Counted from the stretch's first letter, positions 29,701-40,215 are shown. The stretch is 64,000 bases of DNA from Trypanosoma brucei gambiense DAL972 (GCF_000210295.1 NC_026741.1:2046001-2110000); one strand, 5' to 3'. A program made the numbers and translations. Notes: generated by a model from the sequence alone, not told the origin.

Positions 29701-32000
29701 AGTGTCCATACGTTGTCACCCCCGACCGTTACGAGGGTCACATGATTACACTACAGAAAGATGCTGCTGATGCTGTGACAGGTGAAAGGCCACACAATGA
29801 TAGCCTTCAGGAGACGACGCGACAAGGGTCCGCCGAAGGGGCACTTAAACGGCAGCAGGGAAGCAGGGCGTCAGTTTCCACTGCGGAAGTGCCAAAGCTC
29901 ACGCAGCGAACGATATCACCAAAGGTTCCTGTACCGTCACCACCTTCTTTACCAGTTGAGAAAACTGCTGAGACTGCGCCGTCGGTTCGATTTGTTCGTA
30001 ATATTCATGTGCACGAACAGCCCCCACTGAGGTGCGAGGATGAGGTTCCCCTGGCTACCAATAGTAACTCCAGGAGCCACAAGGCAGTTCCCAGCGTTAC
30101 TTCCGTTGTCCAAACGAGAAGAGTGCTTTCCCCTGGCAATCCACAATCTTCCGTTGGAGAACAAAGTTGCAAAACTGATCAATCAGTTATGAAATCCAAT
30201 GTTTCAGTGGAGGGGGATGCCAACACTCGAAAGAACTCCGCGCAGACCCGCGCTGCTGTGCCTTCAACGAGTAGTATGCGGGAAAATAGGGTGCTAACAA
30301 ATGCGCAGTCACATGGGTGGTCCGTGCATTCGATGGGCTCGGCGAAGAGCGATAATCTGAATTCAACTGCGCTCAGCAAAGAAAGGCATACTCCGGATGC
30401 ACAGTTGTTGGCAGTAAGGAAGGAGTGTACCGTTCCTACTCGCGACTCGCGTGGCAGTGGACCACCACGTGAGAAAGGAGAGTGTAAAGATAGCGGTGAG
30501 TCTGAATCCACAAAAACGAGCTTTTTTGACACGATTGAGAAGGGTCTGATGGATGAGCGAATGCATTTGCAGGAGTTGGAGACCATTCTTCGACAAGTTG
30601 TTAAGGGCTGTGAAGCCGTGCCGAACATCGCTAAACCAAAATCTCCAGGGCTTAGAGCAGCGAAGTCTACGAGCGTACTGCCGTGTGTGTCAGCTGCGCC
30701 GGGCGTGGTGGAATGTGGCCCTGAGTCTTCGAATACATCACCCTTAACAGAGAAGACTTCAGCATCATCACAGTCAAAATGGGCGTCACCGTCACCGGCA
30801 CTACTTGGAAAGGTAAAAACGGTGCCAAGACCGCCGTCGACGGGCCGCTTCGTTAGTAGGGCCCCCGTGTCATCCCCTCGCCCAGGTTTAGAGCCTGATG
30901 GAAGCATGACGTCGAACCCACCACAGGGAACTACGGCTACACGAGGGGAAAGAGAACAAGATGCACGCATGACGGGACGGCGGGCTGGCAGTGATCCCAC
31001 GTGGTGCAATGTAAGGGATACAAGCAACGCATGTGGGGATGAGTTTGAAAAGCACAAGCAGCGAGGTGATGCCTTTGAGGCTGCGGGTGACACCAACCAT
31101 ACGCTCTCTGGTGATTCCAATCAAACTCAACCGTGGCCTAGGAGGAGGCCGGTACCTGATAGCAATGGGTCATGCTTCAAGAGTATCACTGATGCCGTTG
31201 TGAAGTCTTCATGGGGAACGCTGGGCAGCGAGATGGAACCGGAGAGTGACAAGGCAAAACTTCCTTCTGTTTCAAACACTGCGCAGCGCGGAAAGCTGAA
31301 CGGGCTCTTCCACAAATCGCAAACTTCGCAGATCAACAAAATGCCATGGGGACGCTTCACCATCTCGCATAATCCCCCGTCAAACGTTTCGCTCCCCAAT
31401 GCATTTTCTTCCTCCTACTCAGCCGATTCATCCCGTATGGATCACGGCAACTCTCCTCCCTTCCCGCAGCTCAGTCCAACGGCCAAATCCGATTCCCCGC
31501 CGTGCCGCACGCATGAAAACGAGGTGGATGGCCAACTAATGAACTCTGTGGGTCTTCGGCAGCAGTACGTTATCTTCTGCCGCCGAGCGTGTGTGAAACC
31601 TAACAGCATGTTGATGCGCTTATTTCCTGATAAACCCGGTGCCTTCGTTAGTCGCATTGACACCTCTGTGAATTATGTTGGTCCCAAAGGTTTCCTTCCC
31701 ATCATGCAGGTGCTGCGACTCAATGGTGGATTGGAGTATCTCAACTTAAGTCACAACAATTTGGAGAATGATGAAGTGGTGGAGCTTGTTCAGGTGTTGC
31801 TGACGGAGTGCGGGGCCTCCTTATGTTTCTTGGATTTGTCAAACAATCCCATTTCTCTCGTGGGCGGTGCGGCACTGCTGCGGCTCACTCAAATGAGGCC
31901 TCTGTTACTAACTGTACATGTGAAGGGCACTTTGATTCCTCAACAGCTGTGTCGTAGCATTCAAGAGGCATGTGAGGCTAATGCGGCGGCTGGAGCGTAA
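26757..32000 (+). CDS. large protein with C-terminal leucine-rich repeats (1747 aa)
   Basis: The start is the ATG at 26757 (MNPIYTLVELRGW); the frame is open slightly further upstream only from a TTG. Residues ~1-560 look folded and helical, with Trp- and Leu-rich segments. Residues ~560-780 and ~1000-1600 are Ser/Pro/Thr/Gln-rich and probably disordered, separated by a more ordered block (~800-990) containing DEERKEYLRKLELLHFNVG. The C-terminus (~1657-1747) carries two or three leucine-rich repeats of the ribonuclease-inhibitor type (GLEYLNLSHNNLENDEV, LCFLDLSNNPISLVGG). LRRs usually mediate protein-protein contacts. I recognise no catalytic domain. Function and location are not assigned. 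Confidence 0.88.
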   Translation: MNPIYTLVELRGWSDIHEVRQRCSRRDVAQPLLGLQLSDAEMLKWVESKERQIYSALARRFLHLIRENPSSTELVEISGEFTQVVMDSVIDPLAKICKLLPARGEPLQGNDSKFCVSSMNKMSSPSLSEGGSPLVVKRVGIKGGIKFYSGVTRWEWMDLFSNKESAVGKGCVLKTLLGETPSFEQWNASTLAALRRVGDVVSEVQKDLMSALNRLAAGRFGRVIDEVSGKGCNSLWTELVFMVEDAFDDVVTDAVELILWSIHQCFLEGGVFAGHPMFSLKAFWQYSSCSAALSPAPSEVHERLMNRVKKELIWNIVPEFDLNQMIKRQVSGGPRLRRAALRNRLLEEGKMKRRWDAIHFAASQRCDELQESLQALTESYSFYFSSENEFPQMNYQRLWEVREGLRSSLTHPLLPVGSGVFVVHRDSLHQVAADKLEVAFKKVVDESKCADALSRETITAARMKALAAESDLEFYSNSLRARMDAFSRRRKVQGKYDRGLDPFAHVTRLINEQRNDEDRLRGQFTILVKKNPIQVDSAVAAPTDTATDNGLASFSVTDAASTASSANTERKRSLPKHVSYRDARTLKPPVSLNDANNVDSGGSGALPPAKPSAVYAAGIQRPQSNEHVAKVGGKNCRFKPGQGILESSKESASFQRADQRTVKAPNANDTIVTPLELIKEEHHTAIGDAGHDVELLEPTDSAAAPVCPFPSHEEKEAPRPISEFFPLFPKQCPPVSQQDADVDAAEAPLQSQRREDHVISSPEVAQPIIQHTCPDGAEECSAASEKSPLAVKGAVASAPQEGCDAPEVAASALKDEERKEYLRKLELLHFNVGAVEASEGRVRAIKKLLPFLPDMPCEGVFIEDINLSDSRIETSMNRLRAVRGSATVLRNYRDIALVEDSVSAIIESVAEELATLTLRMLLRFPFLEGRICGVLLGNLQVLEVDDEFQSLITLYRSSQKGQGPTESIEHCLRVRARALANECPYVVTPDRYEGHMITLQKDAADAVTGERPHNDSLQETTRQGSAEGALKRQQGSRASVSTAEVPKLTQRTISPKVPVPSPPSLPVEKTAETAPSVRFVRNIHVHEQPPLRCEDEVPLATNSNSRSHKAVPSVTSVVQTRRVLSPGNPQSSVGEQSCKTDQSVMKSNVSVEGDANTRKNSAQTRAAVPSTSSMRENRVLTNAQSHGWSVHSMGSAKSDNLNSTALSKERHTPDAQLLAVRKECTVPTRDSRGSGPPREKGECKDSGESESTKTSFFDTIEKGLMDERMHLQELETILRQVVKGCEAVPNIAKPKSPGLRAAKSTSVLPCVSAAPGVVECGPESSNTSPLTEKTSASSQSKWASPSPALLGKVKTVPRPPSTGRFVSRAPVSSPRPGLEPDGSMTSNPPQGTTATRGEREQDARMTGRRAGSDPTWCNVRDTSNACGDEFEKHKQRGDAFEAAGDTNHTLSGDSNQTQPWPRRRPVPDSNGSCFKSITDAVVKSSWGTLGSEMEPESDKAKLPSVSNTAQRGKLNGLFHKSQTSQINKMPWGRFTISHNPPSNVSLPNAFSSSYSADSSRMDHGNSPPFPQLSPTAKSDSPPCRTHENEVDGQLMNSVGLRQQYVIFCRRACVKPNSMLMRLFPDKPGAFVSRIDTSVNYVGPKGFLPIMQVLRLNGGLEYLNLSHNNLENDEVVELVQVLLTECGASLCFLDLSNNPISLVGGAALLRLTQMRPLLLTVHVKGTLIPQQLCRSIQEACEANAAAGA

Positions 32001-32972
32001 TTGAGCGATGATGATATGAAAGAGACAACGCAGATGAAGTGGAATACCGAAAGAAAAGGAATGGGGCAGCAAAAAAGAAAAAGAAAGAATGGAAGAACGC
32101 CAGCGACAACCCATATCAACAACGACAACTAGCGAATGAATGATTTGAAGGAGAAAAAAAAATCACTTCCCCCCCTTAGACTTTGTATATGATGTCACGA
32201 AGATGTAGAGGGAACGAATATTATACCGTAACCTACGTGTCAACATACCGACTTACGTTTTGCGGAACTTTATGTTACATTGTGACGTGTCACATATGTT
32301 GGTAGAGTTGTGGACATGATTAGCATTGGCGGTAGAGACAATTATATATTTGTGTGAACACTATGCTGTTTTGCGCTTTCTTTCCCCTTTTTGGGTTCGG
32401 TTATAAATAAATAAACGTGTTTTCGTATGAGTGAGCGAAAAAGTACGTATTCTTTCCCGCCTTAGAGGACCCGTCTTGGTGGTATAGTTTTTATCAGTTG
32501 CGGACAGGGAAACAGTTATGCTGGGCGTGCTTTGCTGTTGTTATTGCTGCTGAAATTAAAAAAAAAAAGGCAATGGTCATAGCGGAAAAAAAAAGATAAT
32601 ACTATTATTATTATTATTACCATTGCTAAAAGAAGTGAGAACTCTCTTTTTTAAATTCCCTTTACCCTTTCCCTCTTCTCTTTGTATAGCGACCGTCGGA
32701 TACACACATTCGATCACTCACTTACCAGCAAGCAAACAAAGATACGTTTGTGCCTTTCATATGTTCTATGCAGCAACACATTACGGCCGTTGCAGAAAAC
32801 AACAACAACAACAGCATCAGTGACAACTGCATGATTCCCATGTGATGTTGCATGTTGTTACACTTCCTTCACGGTTTGCGTTCTTGTACGTATGATCATC
32901 ACAAAAGACCTCACTGTCCTGTTTAAATTTGCTGCAGTATTAACTTTTCTATCTTCTCTTCTCTTCTCATCT

Positions 32973-32992
32973 TTATATATATATATATATAT
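32973..32992. repeat. (TA)n microsatellite
   Basis: Ten TA dinucleotides directly after a CT-rich tract. Confidence 0.85.
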
Positions 32993-33508
32993 TCATTTGT
33001 AGGCTCCTCTTTTAAAAGTATCGCTTTATTATAAATGCAGCGGAGGAGACGTCACAGAAGGTATCACCGAATAGTTATTGATGAAGTTGCCGGGGGCTCA
33101 CGGGTTAGACAATCATTTGCACCACATTATATAAACACGGAACGTAAATATATATATATATGAGACAGATAAATGGATGAGTATGGAAACTATGTTTTGT
33201 TGCTTCTCCTCGATTTACGAGTCGCAGAGGATTTTAAAATTTGTGACTACATTTGTTTCCTTTAAAACTGTTGCTGAGGACGAGGATGGAAGCTAAACAT
33301 GTACTTGTGGAGGTTGTTTTCCATTTGTTTGTATCGTCGAACACTTTACTACCTTGCTCGTTGCCATTTATTAATTTTTCTTGTGTTCTGTGCTTACTAA
33401 ACTGTTACTTTATCTTCCTCTTCCTCTTTTACTTTATTTTTTCTGTTCTCAATAAATAAATAAATAAATTGACTCGTAGATTAGGCACGGCTTCGGAAGT
33501 GGTATAAG

Positions 33509-33561
33509 TCGTTTCTTTCTTTCTTTTTTTTTTCTGTTGTTTTCATCAACTGGACTGAAAG
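33509..33561 (+). promoter_or_regulatory. candidate spliced-leader acceptor for the 446-residue gene
   Basis: A long CT/T tract (GTTTCTTTCTTTC followed by a T-run) is followed by the first AG at 33560-33561, leaving a 5'UTR of ~16 nt before the ATG at 33578. Confidence 0.5.
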
Positions 33562-33577
33562 TGGTGGCGCATTCGTG

Positions 33578-34918
33578 ATGACAAATGAACCATCTGAAGC
33601 AGCGACAGCGCCGACACCGGCAGATTTGAGGCACATTTCGCCATCACCCCCGCGCGTTAGGCCTCAATCATCTGCTGACATGACATCTCAACTTTCTTTT
33701 CCTTGCGCCTACGCTGCGCGTGTTTATCATGTTTGCACAGAAAATTCCTTTTGCCATCCCCAACCGCCTGATGATGTAAAACTTCCCATGAGGCCCCACA
33801 GCAGTGGCGCTACGTATCTTGGATGGATACGTAACTCTTTATCTGGTCGCTTAACAGCAAATTGTTACGGTCAAACAAATATCTGCTCATCGAAAGGGTG
33901 CGGGATAAATTGTGGGAATCAAACCATTCAGAGGAGTAGCTCGTCCCTTCCGTGCACAACCGCTACACATCCTGCGAACTCACCAGCTGCATTTGAAGAA
34001 GGGAATGGGGACGATGTGAGGGATGCGTCAGCGCCGGTCCGGCGTACAAATTTCTCGTTGGCGCGGAGGTTGCGGTTACGAGGGCCATTGCACTACCAAC
34101 GTGTCGTTGATGTGGTCCGTCGACTGAGAGTGGAAGGCCATTTATCCAATAAGGAATGTGACGAGTCTTTCAATCGGTTACAACACAACGGGACTAATCC
34201 TTGTGCTGTTACCAACGGTATTCAAGACGGCAGGGGAGTGCATCACAACATACTCAACTGCAGTGAGGCCGGAACTTCCACGATGTTTTCTCCGGGTCAA
34301 ACTCAAAGGGAATCAAACTCACTTAACCATGCAAGGAATTCGAATTCTGAACCCACTGGTGGAGAAAATACGGGGAATAATCAGAAAACCGAATGTACAT
34401 ATAATTTGCCCAACTGTGTGACCGGTGTAATTGATGGAGACGCCGAAGTTTTGGATGCAACGGCTGATTCCAGTGTTACATCGGGCGCATCTGTTGTTGA
34501 TATTGTGGTTTTGTCGAATGCAGATGGTGGTGATACCGCGGTAATGAAAATGACGAGGGATGTTGTTGTTGTTGCCACTGATGTCGGTGTCGGTGTTGGT
34601 GCCGGGCTCAGTAATGATGTGACAACGGCTAATGTTGAAGTGCGCCGTCGCATTTCTCCTTCAACCGCTTCTCTTGAAAAGGAGAGACGCGGTGGTGATG
34701 ATGTTGTGGATGCTGTTGGCACTGCTGTGGACCGTTCGGCGGGTTCCGTAAAGGGTCACAACTTTAATTGCACCGAGTTTCTTCCCTTTAATGTAGTAGA
34801 GGGTGAACTTTTAAGAAACCGACGTGCATTGGAGCAATTGGTGACAATTTTTGAAGGGACGCTTCATGAGATTCGCAGCGCGTGTGTGGCTGAGGATGAT
34901 GGCGATGATGTTGGGTAA
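33578..34918 (+). CDS. hypothetical protein (446 aa)
   Basis: The start is the ATG at 33578 (MTNEPSEAATAP), after a strong polypyrimidine tract; a GTG one codon upstream is not used. The N-terminus is Pro/Ser/Thr-rich. A basic helical segment at ~157-190 (FSLARRLRLRGPLHYQRVVD) looks like the most ordered region and is reminiscent of short RNA- or protein-binding helices, but no family is recognised. The central part is Asn/Thr/Gly-rich, then a Val/Gly/Asp low-complexity run (VVVVATDVGVGVGAG, ~328-343). A C-terminal helix ends in an acidic tail (EDDGDDVG). Coding potential is supported by length, position behind a splice signal and strand. Function is unknown. Confidence 0.75.
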   Translation: MTNEPSEAATAPTPADLRHISPSPPRVRPQSSADMTSQLSFPCAYAARVYHVCTENSFCHPQPPDDVKLPMRPHSSGATYLGWIRNSLSGRLTANCYGQTNICSSKGCGINCGNQTIQRSSSSLPCTTATHPANSPAAFEEGNGDDVRDASAPVRRTNFSLARRLRLRGPLHYQRVVDVVRRLRVEGHLSNKECDESFNRLQHNGTNPCAVTNGIQDGRGVHHNILNCSEAGTSTMFSPGQTQRESNSLNHARNSNSEPTGGENTGNNQKTECTYNLPNCVTGVIDGDAEVLDATADSSVTSGASVVDIVVLSNADGGDTAVMKMTRDVVVVATDVGVGVGAGLSNDVTTANVEVRRRISPSTASLEKERRGGDDVVDAVGTAVDRSAGSVKGHNFNCTEFLPFNVVEGELLRNRRALEQLVTIFEGTLHEIRSACVAEDDGDDVG

Positions 34919-36593
34919 AGTCTGCCGGTGGTATTTTCTCTGGCTTGTGTGGAGAGGCAAGTGGCTTTTGTTACGTGTTGCTGTTTTCTGGTGTTTTAAA
35001 TATTGCGTGTGAAGGCCTCATGGTTTTCTAAAGGCAGTATGTTTGTTTGTCTCTTCTGGATTGTTGTTATCCGTTGACAGACATCTTTTGGGGGTTTCGT
35101 ATCGTTGTGTTTGTTAGCTTCATTTGTGTTGATTCTTTTTTGATTCCTTTTCAGAATAGCTGGAGTTTTGCAGTGATTTCATTGTTTTATTTGTGCGCCC
35201 CGTTTCCGTTTTATTTTTGTTTAATATGATTTAGTTCGGGGTTACACGATATTGAGCTGAATTTTTATGTTGAGTTAGTCTTTGATTATGCCGTTGCTGG
35301 AACATCTTTCGTTGTGGCTTGTGTCCTGACCGCCTTTTCTTTACTTTCCCCCTTTCTTTGCCTCTTTTTTTTTTAAAAAAAGAAAATTAAAGCGAGTTAC
35401 TCGTCTCTACCCTTCTTAAATTGTTTTGTTTTTTCTTCTTCGCTCTTTTTCTCCCCTTTGCCTTACATTCTTGTATACATGTATATCTCTACATATTTAT
35501 GCATTTTTATCTATATTTTATGTTTCAGGAGATGTATCTGAACATATTTCTGCTATATGTCATTTGGTGTAAACACAACGAGATGAGAAAAATCAAAAAG
35601 TAAGAAAAGGAGACAAGCGGACAGACATATAAATAAATAAGCAAACAAACTGTTCCTGCATGTAAGGCAATAATATTTGACACCAAATAACAATAATAAT
35701 TTTAACATGAATAAATGCAGCCATATTGGGCGACAGGCACGGGCACATCACATGTTATACATCCATTTGAATTTATACAAAGCTGGTGGCGGTTGCTATT
35801 TTCCAAATTGTCGAAACCTTCATGAAGATCGGTTGCTCTGCTTGGAGGGGACTTGCGGAGTGCTTTTTTTTTGTTTTATTTCAAAAAAAAATTTTTAATG
35901 TCATTTTAGGTATCGAACTTCACGCTCATATACAAGGAAATAAAATCAATTAAAAAGTTTCTTCATTCTTCCGCACCACACAAACGATGGAGGTGCGTCT
36001 TTTTTTTTTTTTCAAAATTATTATTATTATTAAGTAAATGCGTGTACACAGATGTATATTTATTTATTGGTATGCACACTTCTTGTATGTTTTCTCCCCC
36101 TTATTTACCGATTTGTTTCTATTTTGGAAGTATTTAACTTAATTTATTTGTATGTGTGTGTTTCTTTTTTTTGAATGTTAGAGCGTGTGTTTTTAATGTT
36201 CATTTTTCGATTAATATGTTGTCTTATTTTTACTTTTCTTCTTGGTATTCCTTTTTTTTTTTTTTGCCTGTTGTTATTTCCACTACTGGTGATTGATCAT
36301 ATTGATTTCATCGCCACTTTGGAATATAAAATCGTAATTAGAAAAGGTAAAAGTACGAATTGAAAAAAGACGAAAAAACAACAACAACGAGAGGCAAATA
36401 TTAAATAGGTGAAGACGAGTTTTTTTTTTTTTAAAATATCCCTTAAAGGCAAATAGCAAAGCAGATATCAAGGCACACACACGCACACACACACCCGCAA
36501 AAAAAAAAAAAACGGAACTAAAGAAGAAGGCACAAAAAAGGCTTGCATCAGCTAATTCTTCTTTGGTTTTAAATCTGACGACATTGTGGTAAA
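34919..36593 (+). other. AT-rich spacer
   Basis: No credible gene is seen. Candidate frames such as 35677-35898 are short and start within AAT/AAC triplets. T-runs at about 36001-36012, 36250-36264 and 36420-36431 are candidate splice tracts for the following gene; I could not choose between them. Confidence 0.65.
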
Positions 36594-38078
36594 ATGGAAG
36601 ACGCAACGAAAGAAACATCGGCTCCTGCAACGCCAGAAACACATGACGCTATGGAAGAACATGTGACTGCGCTTGAGGACACAAATACGCCACAAACGGG
36701 ATCTTTGGCTAGATTGAAATCTTGCACCCTCGAAACAAACAATCAAACAGTTCCCGCTCCTTTTGAAGCAACATTCAATGATGAACAGCCGCATGGCGCG
36801 GCATTGCCGTTGGAAGGCATTCCTGAAGTAAAGGAAGATGTTCAGTGCGGTGCATACGGGGAGGGGGAGAATAATAATAATAATAATAATAATGACTCTG
36901 TTGAGCTTCGCGGTGAAGCTGAAAAGGAGGAGGTTGATGTGGGCTGCTCCGAGGAGTGTGAGGAGGAGTTTAGCTCAGGTGGGGATGACGCTTCGGCAGC
37001 AGAAGAGGAGGGAGGCGAAACCAAAAGAGCACGCAGGGGGAAGTCGCGCCGGTCGCGCAAATCAGACGGAGGAGATGCGTATAACCCCATCGCTGAGAGT
37101 GAATACAAGGCAATCAGTAAAGATGTTATCAACTGTGTGTGGGGTAACACTTTCCTACAAGCGTCAAGTTCCGTGGAGAAGGACTTGCTTCCACCCGAGC
37201 TTCTGGAGCCAATGGAGCGCCGGCGCGTGTTTATAACATCGTCGCAGGCCCGTCGCCTAAAGGCACTCCGTGCGGCCCAAATGATTCAAGAGAAAGACGA
37301 TACACACGTTCAGTTTGAAGCGAATGTTGATCTCCCACAGGTCACATTGCCGATACTGCATAATACTTTACGTGTGGAGGGAGATGGATTTGGGAAGGCA
37401 AACAAGTCAGTTGATTCGGCCTCCGACAAAACTGAATACCATGGTTCAAACAGGTGTGATACGGACTCTGATGATGAAGTTGATGGTGCGGGACAACAAG
37501 GCGAGAAATCTTCTGAGCAGATCGGACATGCCGTGGGGGAGGCGCAGTTGCCACTAATATCAGGATGTGGTAGTCATCCACAGGTTCCCGGTGCAGATGC
37601 CAATGGTGCTCCATCATCCACCCTTCACCCCAAGCCACCATGTTCAAATACATTTCCATGTTCAGTGGCTGAAGACAATGCAGGTGCTGGTGGGAATCCT
37701 GTGGATGGTGGGACACGAGTGTTGCCATTCAGTTTCTTCACTATGGTGCCCATCAAGGATAAACAAAGGGACGTCGTGCCGGGCTCTCGAAATTCGGCTA
37801 GTTTGAGTAAACCACGACTGTCTACTCAGGCGGGCCGTCGCATGTCTAGACGACTGTCAGAGGTGCCGCCACCGAGTGCGCGGTATCCAACACCACCACG
37901 ACAAGACGGAGGCGCTCTGCCGCAAAAGTCAGCCACCTCCACCCTTTACGCGTCCGCTGCTGAAAAACTGAGGAGCCAAAATGGAATTTGGGAGGAAATG
38001 TATGAAATCATTGAGGAGACGCGTGATTCCGTCTTGTATGCCGAAGCAATGGAGGCATCCGGGGAGATGATTGAATGA
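36594..38078 (+). CDS. hypothetical acidic protein with an Asn run (494 aa)
   Basis: Starts at ATG 36594 (MEDATKETSAPATPE). The N-terminal ~140 residues are acidic and low-complexity and include eight consecutive Asn (93-100) encoded by a perfect AAT microsatellite. A basic patch, KRARRGKSRRSRKS (~143-156), looks like a nuclear localisation signal, but this is only suggestive. Residues ~165-245 (AYNPIAESEYKAISKDVINC and ARRLKALRAAQMIQEKDD) are the most ordered. The centre is Gly/Ser/Pro-rich. The C-terminal ~40 residues form an acidic helix (IWEEMYEIIEETRDS). I do not recognise a family; kinetoplastid-specific is likely. Confidence 0.8.
   Translation: MEDATKETSAPATPETHDAMEEHVTALEDTNTPQTGSLARLKSCTLETNNQTVPAPFEATFNDEQPHGAALPLEGIPEVKEDVQCGAYGEGENNNNNNNNDSVELRGEAEKEEVDVGCSEECEEEFSSGGDDASAAEEEGGETKRARRGKSRRSRKSDGGDAYNPIAESEYKAISKDVINCVWGNTFLQASSSVEKDLLPPELLEPMERRRVFITSSQARRLKALRAAQMIQEKDDTHVQFEANVDLPQVTLPILHNTLRVEGDGFGKANKSVDSASDKTEYHGSNRCDTDSDDEVDGAGQQGEKSSEQIGHAVGEAQLPLISGCGSHPQVPGADANGAPSSTLHPKPPCSNTFPCSVAEDNAGAGGNPVDGGTRVLPFSFFTMVPIKDKQRDVVPGSRNSASLSKPRLSTQAGRRMSRRLSEVPPPSARYPTPPRQDGGALPQKSATSTLYASAAEKLRSQNGIWEEMYEIIEETRDSVLYAEAMEASGEMIE
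36870..36893 (+). repeat. in-frame (AAT)8 microsatellite
   Basis: Eight perfect AAT codons encode Asn93-Asn100 of the 494-residue protein. It is the only clear trinucleotide microsatellite inside a coding region here; similar AAT runs are common in the spacers. Confidence 0.95.
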
Positions 38079-38213
38079 AGGAATAAATGAATTGGCAACC
38101 ACACGTGCGTGTATATGTGTGTGTACGTGTATGTCTGTGCATCTTGTGTCTGTGTTTTCTTTTTTATCCTTTTTTATTTTACACTGATGCAAGCTGTTGA
38201 GAGGATATATGTA

Positions 38214-38243
38214 AAACAACAACAACAACAACAACAACAACAA
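38214..38243. repeat. (CAA)n microsatellite
   Basis: About nine perfect ACA/AAC triplets, ~140 bp after the stop of the 494-residue gene. Confidence 0.9.
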
Positions 38244-38962
38244 AAAAGGAAGATAAGGCTAGCAGCAAACGAACAAACAAACAAGACGGAATCTTTCACT
38301 TTCCACACTTACCAAAGTCTCCGTGTTTATCTCTATTTTGTGTATGTCTTACGTCCGTATGCCACTTTTCGGATTCTTGTTTTACGCTTCACTCACTCAC
38401 GTCGCTTGCTTCTTCTTTTTTTTTTCTTCTTTTCCGTTCCTTTCGCTGCTTTCCCGTTTTTGTTTTTAAAAATCTTACTTGTGTTTCTTTTTCCTGACTT
38501 TTTCCCGTTTGCAGATTTTGCCGTATTGTTTTTATCCCCCAAGAATGAGGAAAAAAAAAAAATCCTTTCTTTCCGTTCCAATATAAATTTCTCGTTGTGA
38601 CATTACCGGTCACGCGGGAAACAAAAAAAAAATTGTTAGACCAACGCGTACGCACACGTGCAAAGTCGCTTTCTTTTGCACTTTAGTTTTATTTTTCTTT
38701 TCTTTTCTTTTTTATTGTTATGTTTCATTATGTCTCGTGATATTCCTCTCCTCTCCTTTTTGTGCTTGTTTTTTTTTTCCTCTTATTGATCTTTGCACTT
38801 CTTACATTGAACTGAGGAGGCAAAAATAATTTTTTTTTGAAAAAAAAAATAGATTTACACTCACCTGTAGTAATATACGTGCAAAAAAGGAAGAAAAAAA
38901 AAGGACGGTTTCGGATGCGTCCAAAAGGAAATAGAAGGAGGAGGGGAAGGAAGAATCAACAT

Positions 38963-39000
38963 GAAAGAAAAGGAGGAGAAAAAAAAAAAGAAAGGAAGAG
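38963..39000. repeat. 38-nt homopurine run
   Basis: Only A and G on the + strand, within a wider purine-rich block (~38880-39075). Confidence 0.8.
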
Positions 39001-39368
39001 ATGAAGTGCAAATAATAAAAGAAGAAACCAGGCAAAACAGTAGAGGGAAAGTAGAGAAAGAGATGAGGTGATGGAAAAGGTGATGATGACGATCAGACGT
39101 GCTCTCTTTTTTTTTTTTTCCTCCTTTCTTCTTTGTTTACATATTTTCAGATGTATACGTAATGTGTATATATAAAAATTTATATACGCATAATCATGTG
39201 TCATTAAAATAAACCGCGTGTTACCTCTGTATTTATACAACGACAGGCCTAGCCTCTTTTTTTCTTTGCTTTTTTTTTTCCCTCTGTCCTCCTTCCTTCT
39301 TTTTTTCTTTTTCTCCCTACTGGGATTAAGAAATCAATCAATCCACATCTCCGCTGAAGCGCAAAGGC

Positions 39369-39389
39369 ATATATATATATATATATATG
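39369..39389. repeat. (AT)n microsatellite
   Basis: Ten AT dinucleotides in the spacer before VP1. Confidence 0.9.
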
Positions 39390-40025
39390 TTTGTTTATGT
39401 ACCATAGCTCATTCTTTCCTGTTTTAGTTTCCCTTTCTTTCTTTTTTTGTTTCATTCTTTTTTTTGTTTGCGTTTTGTGTGCGTGTGTAGTCCTGTTTTG
39501 CCATAAAACTAATGCTCTGAATTTGTCCCTTCTTAATTTTTTGGGTGACGGAGCTCATGCGAAACTTTTGTGCTTGGGGAAACTTACTTTTGTTTGCCGT
39601 ATATTTGTATGTAAATGTGCGCAGGTGTACGCATTTGCGATTCATCATTGCACGAACTGTTCTGTATAGCTGACGTTTCTTCTTTTTATCCCCCGCTTCC
39701 GCGAAATTTATGATTTTGTTTCTTTTTCTGTTTCTTTGCCTTTTTGTTACTTTTGTATTATTTTCCCCCCTTTTTTTCCAAAAAAAAAAGGTTTTGTCCG
39801 ATGTAACTAATTTTTGTTCTCGATTATTATTAATTTTATTATTGTCGTCATTGCATTTACGAGTGAAAAGTTCACTTATTTATTTAACTATCACGATTCA
39901 CACCTCGTGTCATGCGCTCAAATTCCTGCTTTTCCCTATTCTTTTTTTTTTCATTTCATTTCTTCTCTTGTACCCCCAACATAATGATGCTGCTGAAAAG
40001 TCTTTGAGCGATTCAGTGCTGCGGT

Positions 40026-40050
40026 ACATATATATATATATATATATATT
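40026..40050. repeat. (AT)n microsatellite
   Basis: Twelve AT dinucleotides, ~300 bp before the VP1 start. Confidence 0.9.
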
Positions 40051-40194
40051 GGCGAGGTGATTTGTTCCTTTAGTGTTAGCTCATTTATCGACAAGAGGAT
40101 AAGTAAGAGAAAAAGAAACAGAAAAAAACAGAGGGAATTTTAAGCCACTACTAATCATTTTATTCATTCATTTATTATTCATTTATTATTAATA

Positions 40195-40215
40195 TTTATT
40201 ATTATTATTATTATT
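40195..40215. repeat. (ATT)n microsatellite
   Basis: ATT triplets just before the presumed VP1 splice tract; partly degenerate at the left edge. Confidence 0.8.

Larger units (their letters stand above)
32001..33577 (+). other. AT-rich spacer
   Basis: No credible gene is seen. It contains (TA)n runs at 32973-32992 and 33148-33162, an ATT run near 32601-32620 and several A- and T-runs. It should hold the 3'UTR of the LRR gene and the 5'UTR of the next gene. Confidence 0.7.

Noticed and set aside
30179..31120. 313-codon open frame on the - strand inside the LRR protein gene
   Set aside because: It lies wholly inside a much longer + strand gene, is Ser-rich as expected of the complement of a Ser/Pro-rich region, and would be the only - strand gene in the window. 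It is a shadow frame.
36594..38078. KRARRGKSRRSRKS in the 494-residue protein as proof of nuclear location
   Set aside because: Basic patches in disordered acidic proteins are common; mentioned only as suggestive.
38109..38600. 163-codon open frame downstream of the 494-residue gene
   Set aside because: It is made of translated GT repeat, CAA repeat (Gln run) and T-rich tracts (Phe/Leu runs), in a presumed 3'UTR.
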